Shown: piece after piece, positions 49,553 to 57,857 of the stretch
Layout: every line of letters starts with the position of its first letter
Numbering within the stretch: the first letter of the stretch is position 1
Source of the DNA: Treponema_B putidum
Lineage (GTDB): Bacteria > Spirochaetota > Spirochaetia > Treponematales > Treponemataceae
Reading direction: 5' to 3' (one strand)
Length of the DNA: 64,000 nt
Assembly: GCF_007830595.1 (NCBI RefSeq)
Contig: NZ_VLLD01000001.1
The notes under the pieces: generated by a model
Database searches by the model: none
The model's input: the letters and a program-made list of their open reading frames with translations, nothing else
Told to the model about the DNA's origin: nothing
Position numbers and translations under genes: made by a program

Positions 49553-50041
49553 ATGTTGGAAACAATGTATAAAATGCAATGGACACTATTTTTTTCCAGT
49601 CCGATTTTTTTGTCTGCTATAACAAGCTGGATGGTATGCCAGGTTATAAAGACTATTTTTGCATTATTTAATGCCTCAATAAAAACCCCAATTGATTTTA
49701 TAGAGCTGGTGCTTTGGAAAACAGGCGGAATGCCTTCAAGCCATTCTGCTCTTGTAGCTTCGTTAACGGTAAGTATAGGTATAAGGCAGGGCTTTGACTC
49801 GGATTTATTTATTTTTGCCTGTTTTATGGCTCTGATAGTTATAAGGGATGCTGTGGGCGTAAGGAGATCCAGCGGTTTACAAGCCAAGGCATTAAACGAC
49901 CTCGGTGCAAAGTTTGCCGAAAAAAACAAAGAATATGATTTTAAGGCTGTAAGAGAAATTCAAGGTCATAAGCCGATTGAAGCTGTTGCAGGAATAATTC
50001 TGGGTATTATTACTTCAATTTTATTTGCTTATTTTGGATAA
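49553..50041 (+). CDS. Divergent PAP2 family protein (DUF212, YuiD-like)
   Basis: A 162-residue membrane protein with G-G-M-P-S-S-H-S-A near 58-66, the second phosphatase motif of the PAP2/haloperoxidase fold, then R-D-A-x-G-V-R-R near 98-105 and G-H-K-P-I-E near 139 with a late His. These match the DUF212 group. Probably a lipid-phosphate phosphatase-like protein of unknown substrate. It begins the string of tightly packed genes that continues into the Rnf-like genes. Confidence 0.85.
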   Translation: MLETMYKMQWTLFFSSPIFLSAITSWMVCQVIKTIFALFNASIKTPIDFIELVLWKTGGMPSSHSALVASLTVSIGIRQGFDSDLFIFACFMALIVIRDAVGVRRSSGLQAKALNDLGAKFAEKNKEYDFKAVREIQGHKPIEAVAGIILGIITSILFAYFG

Positions 50042-50046
50042 AAGTT

Positions 50047-51504
50047 ATGAATAAGCCTAAAAAATACATATTCGGCATTGATATTGTAGCAGGTTTTTTA
50101 TTGATTTTCTCTTTTTTCTTGATAATTTTCATTCCGATGAATTCAAAATCTACATTGTGGAAGGACTACCGTATTCTGTTTTTACCTATGGAGGCCGATG
50201 AACCTGCAATTTTACAGGCTGCCGAAGAAAGCGGAATCACAGGCATTATTTCCTCTCAAACAATAGAAAGCCGTTTTACCGATTTTGAAGAAAAAGGCTA
50301 TACCGGTTTTCCCTTTACCGATAAGGAAAGATATGCTCAGTGGTTTATCAATGACCAAGAAAATATCAGATATATGTATATTCCTTCAGAAAAATATATA
50401 ACTAAGACTTTCTTTAGATTTTTAAAACAAAATACCGAATTTTTTTATATAGAAAACAACTCTCCATTTTCAATATTTCAGTTTGGAACTGCTTTAATAT
50501 TTTTTATTTTATCTTTTTTTTACACAAGCCGAAAAAAAACTTACCTTACTGCAGCCCTCCCTTTTGTTATTTATGCGGGCTTTCAAAAAGGAATCTTGGC
50601 CCTTTCATCTTCTATTTTAATTATGTATACAATCGCATTTTGGATAGAAGCTATAGGTTCTTCTTTAAAATTTACAAGGGAGCAGCTTTTATCCAGAATA
50701 AAAAAGAATCCTCTTTTAGTCTTTTTTCCTTTTGTTGCTCTAATAATTGCAAAATTCAACAGTAATATTTCTTTGGTTCTTTTTGCCTTTGCTTTGTCGG
50801 TTTCAGCTTCTATGACCTATATTATTGAAAGGTTAAGCTTTTTTATTGAAGAGCGGATAGATACACAAAAAATTCATAAAACAATACGGGCCTATGTAAT
50901 GAATCCCGAATCTGTTGCAAAATTTTGGCATACAAGGCATCTGTTGATTGTCTCTTCTTGTGCAGTGCTTTTTATCGGTTTTTCGGCCTTATTTTTATAC
51001 TTTAGTTTTAATAAAACCTTAAAGGCCTATAAAAATATACTATATTTACCGGTGCCTGAATCCTCTGTTGGAATTTCGGGCTTCTCAAAAAAAGCCTTTG
51101 ATGAATTAAAAAATATCCGCACAGGAGATGAATTGCCTGATCTGGGAAACCTTATTTCGGATGTGTGGAATGCTAAGGTTATTCCATTTACACGGGTTGA
51201 TCTTTCTCCACAAGAAAAAGATAGGGTGAGTTTTAACGATTTTTCTGTAGATGAAAAAGGGGTAGTTACCGAGCAAACCGGTCTTGTATTTAGTCTTGAT
51301 GATGAGTTTATAAAGAGTGTTATATCTTTTAGGGCGAGTCCATCCATCGAGGATTTGCTTTACAGTCAGGGAAGGTTTATTACCGCTTCTTATGCGCCTA
51401 AAAAATTCCCTCTTAACCGCTATAATAGTGCGGCGTTGCTTGTTGCCCTTGTTTCTGCTATAATGCCTTTAATGATTATATTACTGCGAGTGTTTGAAAA
51501 ATGA
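50047..51504 (+). CDS. Membrane protein of unknown function, coupled to the Rnf-like operon
   Basis: A 485-residue protein not assigned to a family. One N-terminal helix (about 12-32) precedes a soluble segment of 110 residues with repeated E-(S/A)-G-I-T-G-like sequence, then about six helices between 145 and 320, a second soluble part at 335-455 and a last C-terminal helix. The last four bases overlap the RnfC start (ATGA), so translation is coupled and it probably belongs with the complex as an extra subunit or assembly factor. No cofactor motif is visible. Confidence 0.65.
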   Translation: MNKPKKYIFGIDIVAGFLLIFSFFLIIFIPMNSKSTLWKDYRILFLPMEADEPAILQAAEESGITGIISSQTIESRFTDFEEKGYTGFPFTDKERYAQWFINDQENIRYMYIPSEKYITKTFFRFLKQNTEFFYIENNSPFSIFQFGTALIFFILSFFYTSRKKTYLTAALPFVIYAGFQKGILALSSSILIMYTIAFWIEAIGSSLKFTREQLLSRIKKNPLLVFFPFVALIIAKFNSNISLVLFAFALSVSASMTYIIERLSFFIEERIDTQKIHKTIRAYVMNPESVAKFWHTRHLLIVSSCAVLFIGFSALFLYFSFNKTLKAYKNILYLPVPESSVGISGFSKKAFDELKNIRTGDELPDLGNLISDVWNAKVIPFTRVDLSPQEKDRVSFNDFSVDEKGVVTEQTGLVFSLDDEFIKSVISFRASPSIEDLLYSQGRFITASYAPKKFPLNRYNSAALLVALVSAIMPLMIILLRVFEK

Positions 51505-52787
51505 CTGAATTTTTAAGATTTAAGCGAGGTAAAGAGATTTTAGAATATCCTAAAATTTCAGCCTTATTTGAAGGAAATGCGTTTTTACCCCAAAGGGCTT
51601 TTATCCCCATAGCTTTTGACTCTAAAAAGCCGCCCGAGACTATTGTAATGAGGGGTGAAACTGTAAAGGAAGGTCAGATCATAGCACGCACTGAAAAGCC
51701 TTTTTCGATCGGCATATATTCTTCCATTCCCGGAATCGTGTATGACTTTGTTGATTTTACCCTCCCTGACGGAAAACATATTCATACAGCGGCCGTAAAA
51801 CTGGAAGGATCTTTTGATATTTTAGGCCGTCCGTCGGCCGATTACCCATGGAGAACTTCTTCTTATTCTGAAATCATCAGAGCAATAGATTATTCGGGAA
51901 TTTTAAATACGGCTGAGATTTCACCGGTACCTCTTGCTTACCGGATAAGAAATGCTTTGAAAAAGGGCGGGGCTGATATCTACATCAGCCTCTTTGATAA
52001 GGACCCTTCTTCGGGAGTTGATTCAATTCTGTTTGACAATTTTTTTGAAGAAGTTGCTGAGGGATTGGGCATAGCGGCAAAAGTGCTTAACGCAGCTTCG
52101 CTGACCTGTATTCATAAGTTAGTTAAAAGCGATCTTTATAAGCTGGAAAAAATTTCTGAAGTCTGTGAACCTTTTTGTAAGGTGAAATTTATAAATGCTT
52201 CAAATTATTATCCACTTGTTCAAAATAATTATTTTGAAAATAAGGAAAATACTTTTTTAATCGATATACCTACAGCTATATATACATATGAGGTTGTAAG
52301 GACAAATAATCCTATCACCTCAGTTTATATTCTTGTAACGGGCAAGGCTATCAATGAGCCCAAAGTTCTAAAAGTTAAAATCGGTACTCCTATAGGAAAT
52401 CTTATAGAAGAATGCGGAGGCTTTAAGACAATGCCCGCACAGATTATATTGAATGGCCTTATTGGCGGTATTCCTGTAGACAGTTTGGATATTCCTGTAA
52501 CAAGCACTTTGAAATCCATTCATATACCCGGAAAGGACAATATAAAAAAATATTCTACCGATGATTGCATAAATTGCGGTCTATGTTTTAGTTCTTGCCC
52601 TCTTTATTTGGAACCTAAAAAAATTGTGACGGCTATTGAAAGGTCTGCCTTAAATGAAGATATCCTAAAACAAATAGAGATTTGCAGCGGCTGTGCTTGT
52701 TGCTCTGCTTGCTGTCCGTCACGCATTCCCCTATGCTCTATTATTTTAGAGATGTCAAAAAAAATTAAAAAAGGAAGTTCTATATGA
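51501..52787 (+). CDS. rnfC: RnfC-like subunit with both ferredoxin motifs but no recognisable NADH/FMN loop
   Basis: A 428-residue RnfC-like protein. C-I-N-C-G-L-C-x3-C-P and C-S-G-C-A-C-C-x3-C-P near 352-412 conserve two [4Fe-4S] sites, and an SLBB-like part precedes them. The Gly-rich G-x-G-G-A-G-F-P-T loop that binds FMN/NADH in RnfC is replaced by S-G-I-L-N-T-A-E-I-S-P near 135-145, and the E-x-E-P-Y-x-x-D motif is not conserved. NADH oxidation through the usual site is therefore doubtful. Overlaps rnfD by four bases. Confidence 0.8.
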   Translation: MTEFLRFKRGKEILEYPKISALFEGNAFLPQRAFIPIAFDSKKPPETIVMRGETVKEGQIIARTEKPFSIGIYSSIPGIVYDFVDFTLPDGKHIHTAAVKLEGSFDILGRPSADYPWRTSSYSEIIRAIDYSGILNTAEISPVPLAYRIRNALKKGGADIYISLFDKDPSSGVDSILFDNFFEEVAEGLGIAAKVLNAASLTCIHKLVKSDLYKLEKISEVCEPFCKVKFINASNYYPLVQNNYFENKENTFLIDIPTAIYTYEVVRTNNPITSVYILVTGKAINEPKVLKVKIGTPIGNLIEECGGFKTMPAQIILNGLIGGIPVDSLDIPVTSTLKSIHIPGKDNIKKYSTDDCINCGLCFSSCPLYLEPKKIVTAIERSALNEDILKQIEICSGCACCSACCPSRIPLCSIILEMSKKIKKGSSI

Positions 52788-53818
52788 AACCTTATTCAAA
52801 TATGTCTTTGACGGCGGCTCCCTTTGTTTATACACGGCTGCCGGTTTTTAAAATAAATATTGCAGTTCTTTCCCTTTTGGGTATCCAAATTTTAATTCTT
52901 GCAATAAGTGCGGATTTTTATGCTCTTTTAAATCTTATAAGTGCCGTTTTGGGTGTCATATTTGTAGAAAATTTGCTTAGGTACTTAGCTCTCTCTAAAT
53001 TAAGTTTCTCCCTCGAAATGATACTTTCAGGTCTCTTGATAGGCTTTTTTATGCCTACAAGTATAGGGTTTATTTTTGTTTTTATTTTAAGCGCTTTTTC
53101 GGTATTTATTGTCAAAACAGTTTTCGGCGGTACGGGGCATAATTGGATAAATCCCGTTGCCTTTGCCGTATGTATGGCATATATTTCCCGTCCCGAAGCC
53201 TTCCCGGCTATAATTTCAAATTTTTCATTTTTAAGTGAAAAGGGCTCTTTTTTTGCCGTTATGGAAGCAAACGGGCTTTTAAAACTTAAAACCGATTTTG
53301 CCGTTACATCGGCTCTTAACTCTCTTTTATTACATAGTGTAGGTGTAACCCTGCCTGAAGGCTATATAAGCCTTTTTGTAAATTCTACATCTTCCATACC
53401 GGCTTTCCGGTACAATATAATTACACTGATTTCATCAATAATATTATTTTCTATAAAAGCTGCCGATTATATTCTTCCGGCAGTTTTTTTGGTAACCTAT
53501 GCTTTTTTAGTTTGGGCATTAGGTATGGTTCCTGTTTCAAATATTTATTTTACAGGGGATATACTTTCGGCTGTTTTAACGGGAGGTATTTTATTTGCAG
53601 CCTTTTTTGTTATGACGGAACCGGCGTCTTCTCCCAAAACCAAATATGGAAAGGCTATGAGCGGCTTTTTTACAGGGCTTTTTGCATTTTTTATATGCGC
53701 TCAGGGCTCTTCTCCGGCAGGCATTTTCTTTGCTATAATTCTCAGTAATATTATTTCTCCACTTATCGAAAAACTTGAGATAAAAATACAGGCTAAAAAC
53801 AGGAGGCGTTATGAATAA
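52784..53818 (+). CDS. rnfD: RnfD-like membrane subunit, flavinylation motif not recognised
   Basis: A 344-residue protein with about nine helices, matching the RnfD/NqrB fold (G-G-T-G-H-N-W-I-N-P-V-A-F-A near 113-126; V-F-F-V-M-T-E-P-A-S-S-P near 270). In RnfD an S-G-A-T-x-x motif carries covalent FMN; here the aligned region reads V-T-S-A-L-N-S-L near 180, without the acceptor Thr. It overlaps rnfC by four bases and the next gene by eight. Confidence 0.82.
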   Translation: MKPYSNMSLTAAPFVYTRLPVFKINIAVLSLLGIQILILAISADFYALLNLISAVLGVIFVENLLRYLALSKLSFSLEMILSGLLIGFFMPTSIGFIFVFILSAFSVFIVKTVFGGTGHNWINPVAFAVCMAYISRPEAFPAIISNFSFLSEKGSFFAVMEANGLLKLKTDFAVTSALNSLLLHSVGVTLPEGYISLFVNSTSSIPAFRYNIITLISSIILFSIKAADYILPAVFLVTYAFLVWALGMVPVSNIYFTGDILSAVLTGGILFAAFFVMTEPASSPKTKYGKAMSGFFTGLFAFFICAQGSSPAGIFFAIILSNIISPLIEKLEIKIQAKNRRRYE

Positions 53819-54308
53819 TCCCAATAAGGAAAAAATAAAAAAATATGCCCTGCTTTTTTCTTTTTTTATTGCAGCCGGTTTCGTATTATGGGGAAGCGGC
53901 TATATCATCTCAGGCCTTAAACAAGATGCTTATTTACAGGAAGCCGATTATATTCTAAAAAATTCTCCGCTTTGTTTGGAATATAGTAATACCGAATTTA
54001 TAAAAGCTTTAAACCCTTCATCTTTGAACATGAATTTTTGTAATGCTGTTTTTGAAGTAAAGGTAAAAGAAAAAAAAGGTTATGCTGCCTTTTTAAATAT
54101 GAGCGGAAAATACGGAATGTATCAAGGCATGTTTTTGTATCTTGTGGAAGAAAATGTAAGTCGATGCTTTTTTTGCGGTTTGGGAGGAGGCATCGCCGAT
54201 AAAGCGGCGATCTATTACGGAATAACGCCACTGATTATCGGTATTTCCGAAAAAAAATTAGAAGCTGCTTTTGAGCAAGTTGTAATAAAAAATAAGGAGG
54301 AAAAATAA
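53811..54308 (+). CDS. rnfG: RnfG-like subunit without FMN attachment motif
   Basis: A 165-residue protein in the rnfG position: one N-terminal helix (about 10-33) and a small extracytoplasmic domain with G-Y-A-A-F-L and a Gly-rich G-L-G-G-G-I stretch. RnfG proteins carry S-G-A-T-x-(T/S) near the C-terminus for covalent FMN; no such motif exists here, and the protein is shorter than usual. The assignment rests mostly on gene order and topology. Confidence 0.6.
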   Translation: MNNPNKEKIKKYALLFSFFIAAGFVLWGSGYIISGLKQDAYLQEADYILKNSPLCLEYSNTEFIKALNPSSLNMNFCNAVFEVKVKEKKGYAAFLNMSGKYGMYQGMFLYLVEENVSRCFFCGLGGGIADKAAIYYGITPLIIGISEKKLEAAFEQVVIKNKEEK

Positions 54309-54902
54309 ATGGCCGCAGATAAAAAATTAACGGTTTTTCTTTTTGGCCTATGCCCCATAATTCCTGCTGCCTCAAATTTTGCATACGGAATTATTTTAGC
54401 TGTTTCATTGTGGATTATCTTTTTTTTAGGGCTTTTAGGAAATTATGCGGGCAAGCTGATTGATATAAACCGTTTCAGTTCTGTGTTTGTAAGTATCTTT
54501 ATGATTACGGGCACGGTTCTATTTAATACTTTGCTGGAAGGTATTTTACCGATAATATACGGCCCTATTCAGATATATACTTATATATTAACATTTTCGT
54601 ACATTATCTTTTTGGGCTTAAAACAGTATTATGAAGAGTCCGAATCCTTGGATGTACCTATATGGTATTCAGTATTGATTTTACTTGTATCGGCGTTAAG
54701 GGAATTTTTTGCTTTCGGTTCAATTTCTTTTCCCGTTTCATCGGGTTTTTTCTCGCTTCGCCTGCCTTATTTTGCATCCCATCCTCCTTTCCGCTTTTTA
54801 GGGACGACGGCCGGAGCCTTTATTATTCTTGGGCTTATAATTTGGATTTATTTTTCCGTTACAAAAGAATTACCTATTATTAGGATGGGAGAGCAAGAAT
54901 GA
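54309..54902 (+). CDS. rnfE: RnfE-like membrane subunit
   Basis: A 197-residue six-helix protein. L-F-G-L-C-P-I-I-P-A near 10-19 matches the G-L-C-P turn of RnfE/NqrD, one ligand of the shared [2Fe-2S] centre. The second expected site, V-N-C near the fourth helix, reads F-S-Y-I-I-F-L-G, so the second Cys is missing. Starts directly after the rnfG-like stop and overlaps rnfA by four bases. Confidence 0.78.
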   Translation: MAADKKLTVFLFGLCPIIPAASNFAYGIILAVSLWIIFFLGLLGNYAGKLIDINRFSSVFVSIFMITGTVLFNTLLEGILPIIYGPIQIYTYILTFSYIIFLGLKQYYEESESLDVPIWYSVLILLVSALREFFAFGSISFPVSSGFFSLRLPYFASHPPFRFLGTTAGAFIILGLIIWIYFSVTKELPIIRMGEQE

Positions 54903-55444
54903 GTTTTATTATATTTTATACCTTTGTATCTTCGATAGTTTTTGTATATGGCATAGGATTGGACTGCCTCTATGTTTATCTTGAAAGCCCTAAAAAAATA
55001 TACTTATTTTTTATTAAAAATATTATTAGCTTATACATATCTGTCAGTTTAATTTGGGCATTATGCCATTATGTTTTAAATCCCTTAGGACTTCATTTTT
55101 TACTTCCTATCTTGGCTGTAAGTTTTTTAGAATTTTTGAATTTGCTTGTTAAACTTGTCTATCCTAAATTTAGTGTTTCAAAACCTGAAGAAAAAATTTT
55201 TAGCTGGGGGCTCGTATTTTTTTGTCTTTACCAAGCCTCTACATATCAAGAGGGTCTTGCTCTGATTGTTGCAGGTTTTTTAAGTCTTTTTGTGTTCTTG
55301 TTTATCTTAAATGCAATAAAACAAAAGGTTGAAAGTAATGAATTTTTTAGCGAATGGAAAAAAGCTTCTCTTTTTTTGATAAGCATGGGACTTATGATAT
55401 CGGCCTTTTATCTTACCGATTTATCGCCGTTTTTTAATTTTTAA
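54899..55444 (+). CDS. rnfA: RnfA-like membrane subunit
   Basis: A 181-residue, six-helix protein, the last gene of the Rnf-like run. The expected G-x-C-P turn reads G-L-D-C-L-Y near 20-25 and the later N-C-A-V-L reads F-F-C-L-Y near 104, so both Cys may be kept although their surroundings are not. Much diverged. No rnfB gene follows; the next gene is a GH57-like protein with its own promoter. Confidence 0.7.
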   Translation: MSFIIFYTFVSSIVFVYGIGLDCLYVYLESPKKIYLFFIKNIISLYISVSLIWALCHYVLNPLGLHFLLPILAVSFLEFLNLLVKLVYPKFSVSKPEEKIFSWGLVFFCLYQASTYQEGLALIVAGFLSLFVFLFILNAIKQKVESNEFFSEWKKASLFLISMGLMISAFYLTDLSPFFNF

Positions 55445-55467
55445 CTGATAACGAAAAATAGGCAGGA

Positions 55468-55496
55468 TTGACAAGGCTAAAGTTATAATTTATAAT
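55468..55496 (+). promoter_or_regulatory. Promoter of the GH57-like gene
   Basis: TTGACA (55468-55473), 17 bases, TATAAT (55491-55496), a full consensus promoter. The GTG start at 55528 lies 31 bases beyond, behind AAAGAGG. Confidence 0.8.
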
Positions 55497-55527
55497 CGTA
55501 ACATTCTAAAAGTGTAAAGAGGTTTTT

Positions 55528-57411
55528 GTGGAAAAAAACAGTAAAAAAAAGTTGGAGATATGTTTTGCCGTTCATGCAGACTATAACATAATTGATGAGC
55601 TTTCAAGAGAAGACTATACTCAAGAATACAAGGATTTTTTTTCAAATTTATATGCTTCTTCTTCAATTCCCTTTACCTTAGTCTTCAGCGGAAGATTCTT
55701 GGAGTGGATACAACGCAAAAATTCTCCTTTTTTTGATGTTATTTATGAGATGCACAATAGAAAACAAATCGAAATTTTAGGTAATGCCTTTTATGAGCCT
55801 TTTATTTCGATGATTCCCTCATCGGACCTGATAGGTCAAATAGAGTATATGACGGATACTTTGCGCAAACATTCTTACAAGAGGCCCCGTGGAATGTATC
55901 TTCCTTATTTTGCATGGCATCCTAATATTATTTCCAATTTACAAAAATGCGGAATGGAGTATTGCTTACTGGATTTCCGTTTTTTTATTAAAGCCGGTTT
56001 AAATGCCTTTGCTCCTGTTTGTATGGAAGACGGAGGAAAAATATTATTCGGTATTCCTTCCACTTATGAATTCGAGAACACTAACTTAGAACCTGCTGCC
56101 TTTTATGATTTTTTATGCAATTATGCAAGCGTAGTTACCGAGACGAGCGTTGTAGTATTTTTGTCGAGGGAAACTGCCGTCCGCTTTTTAGATAAATCAA
56201 AAGGAAAGAAATCATGGATGGAAGAGTTTTTTGAGCGTGTTTCTTATCCCGATTCGGTTATTTCGTTAAATCATGCCGGCCAAATCCTTAAAAATAAAAG
56301 GATATATCAAAAAGGTTTTATATCTTCAAATGTAATATTTTCAAATCAGCTTGCAAATACATCGGTTAAACAGCTTTTGTACAATAAACCTAATGTTTAC
56401 TCTATGTATTCAAAAATGATATATGTTCATAGTCTGGTAAACCAAGTTAGAGGCGATAAGGCCCGTAAAAATAATTCTTTATTGGACTTGTGGAAGGCCG
56501 AAAGCGGTATACTTTTTAATTTGGATTATAAACATATAAAATATAACAGAGATTTGAGGCATTATTGTTATCGTAATTTACTTTTAGCGGAAAAACAAAC
56601 AAGAATTCCCGGTATTTTTGCGGATTCTTTGACCAGTTTGGATTTTGATCTGGACGGTGTTAAAGAGTTTATATCGCAAAGAGAATACCTTAATATGTAT
56701 GTTCATGCCTTGGGAGGGAAAATTTTTGAGCTGGATGTATTTTCAGCATATAAAAACTATGCAGATATTTGCTCTGAAGAGACAGGCTTGTTTATAGATC
56801 ATCTTATATCCTCGGATGAACTTGAGATAATTAAAAACGGCGATTTTAAATCGGCGGTTGCCAAGCCTGTTTTTTCCGAAAATCTTTATCAAGATGTAAG
56901 ATTCGACAGGCTTAAATTTGAGCTTTTAATGAAAACCGAAGGCAGTTTCCGCAGTTTTAATCAGCTGGCCTCTTTGCGTAAACAATACAGCTTTAATGAT
57001 CAGGGCGTACAGGTTCAATATATTCTAAAAAATGAAAGTCCTTTTAATCTTTCCGCTTATTTTATGGTTGAGATAGACTTAGCCGTAAGCCGCATCGAAA
57101 GAAAGGCTCCTTCAGTTTCGGTTTATGCCGATGATCAAAAATATGAAGCCTCTCAGATAAAAAATATTTTTTCAAAGGTGTCTTGGATTCAAATTGAAGA
57201 ACCTGAAGGAAAAACCGTATTTACTATAGAATCCAATGAGGCCGCTGAGCTTATTATCTTACCTATATACGAAAAAATTTCTGAGGCAAAAAATCCTATA
57301 ATGGGTTTACGGAATTTGTTTTATTGGAAAGTAGATTTAAACTCAGGCTTTGAAACGGAAAAACTTCTTTTCTTCAAAGTAGATGCAAAAAAAACCGCAA
57401 AAGAAAAATAA
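55528..57411 (+). CDS. GH57 4-alpha-glucanotransferase-like protein lacking catalytic residues
   Basis: A 627-residue protein with the layout of GH57 glucanotransferases: barrel (1-290), helical middle, and C-terminal beta domain with Y-V-H-A-L-G-G-K-I-F-E-L-D near 390-402. Motif 2 is clear (I-E-I-L-G-N-A-F-Y-E-P near 90). Motif 3, usually W-L-x-E-R-V-W-E-P with the Glu nucleophile, is Y-L-P-Y-F-A-W-H-P; motif 4, usually D-D-G-E-K-F-G, is S-R-E-T-A-V-R-F. Both catalytic acids are therefore missing. Probably a glycan-binding or regulatory pseudoenzyme. GTG start. Confidence 0.75.
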   Translation: MEKNSKKKLEICFAVHADYNIIDELSREDYTQEYKDFFSNLYASSSIPFTLVFSGRFLEWIQRKNSPFFDVIYEMHNRKQIEILGNAFYEPFISMIPSSDLIGQIEYMTDTLRKHSYKRPRGMYLPYFAWHPNIISNLQKCGMEYCLLDFRFFIKAGLNAFAPVCMEDGGKILFGIPSTYEFENTNLEPAAFYDFLCNYASVVTETSVVVFLSRETAVRFLDKSKGKKSWMEEFFERVSYPDSVISLNHAGQILKNKRIYQKGFISSNVIFSNQLANTSVKQLLYNKPNVYSMYSKMIYVHSLVNQVRGDKARKNNSLLDLWKAESGILFNLDYKHIKYNRDLRHYCYRNLLLAEKQTRIPGIFADSLTSLDFDLDGVKEFISQREYLNMYVHALGGKIFELDVFSAYKNYADICSEETGLFIDHLISSDELEIIKNGDFKSAVAKPVFSENLYQDVRFDRLKFELLMKTEGSFRSFNQLASLRKQYSFNDQGVQVQYILKNESPFNLSAYFMVEIDLAVSRIERKAPSVSVYADDQKYEASQIKNIFSKVSWIQIEEPEGKTVFTIESNEAAELIILPIYEKISEAKNPIMGLRNLFYWKVDLNSGFETEKLLFFKVDAKKTAKEK

Positions 57412-57439
57412 AGCCTTCCCCTCTTGACCGCAAGGCTTT
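57410..57439 (+). terminator. Hairpin after the GH57-like gene
   Basis: AAAGCCTT (57410-57417) pairs with AAGGCTTT (57432-57439), an 8-base perfect stem. It lacks a T-run, so it may be a processing or stabilising hairpin rather than a terminator. Confidence 0.45.
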
Positions 57440-57458
57440 ACTTACGTAAACTGTAAAT

Positions 57459-57857
57459 ATGAGACGAGTTTTGCCTTATATGTTTTACATATCAGGGTTG
57501 GTAATCGAAATAATCAAAGTTCTCTTGTTTACATATATTGAAAAGGAACAGCCGTGGCCTTTAAGCATTGTTGACTGGGCCTGTTTTGCATTCTTATGTA
57601 TACCTGCCGTGTTTTTCCTTTTATTACTTCATGATGAAAAAGAATTTCATCTGCTTTTAAGAATGATAGCTTTTATTAAATTTTTATCGATAATTGCATC
57701 ATGGTTCTTTTTGATAAAAACTGCAAGCTTTGTAAGCCTAACGGATTGGACGGCTGATATGTTTGTTTTACAGACACGGGTAACAAGGTGGTTTTTGTAT
57801 ATTGATACTGTAATATTGATTTTATGCTTAAAAAGGGAGAGGTCTTTATGCAAATAA
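57459..57857 (+). CDS. Small four-helix membrane protein of unknown function
   Basis: A 132-residue protein with hydrophobic helices at about 5-25, 38-60, 67-88 and 110-126. No family recognised. It overlaps the start of the MinD/FlhG-like gene by ten bases and so is probably coexpressed with it and FapA. Confidence 0.65.
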   Translation: MRRVLPYMFYISGLVIEIIKVLLFTYIEKEQPWPLSIVDWACFAFLCIPAVFFLLLLHDEKEFHLLLRMIAFIKFLSIIASWFFLIKTASFVSLTDWTADMFVLQTRVTRWFLYIDTVILILCLKRERSLCK

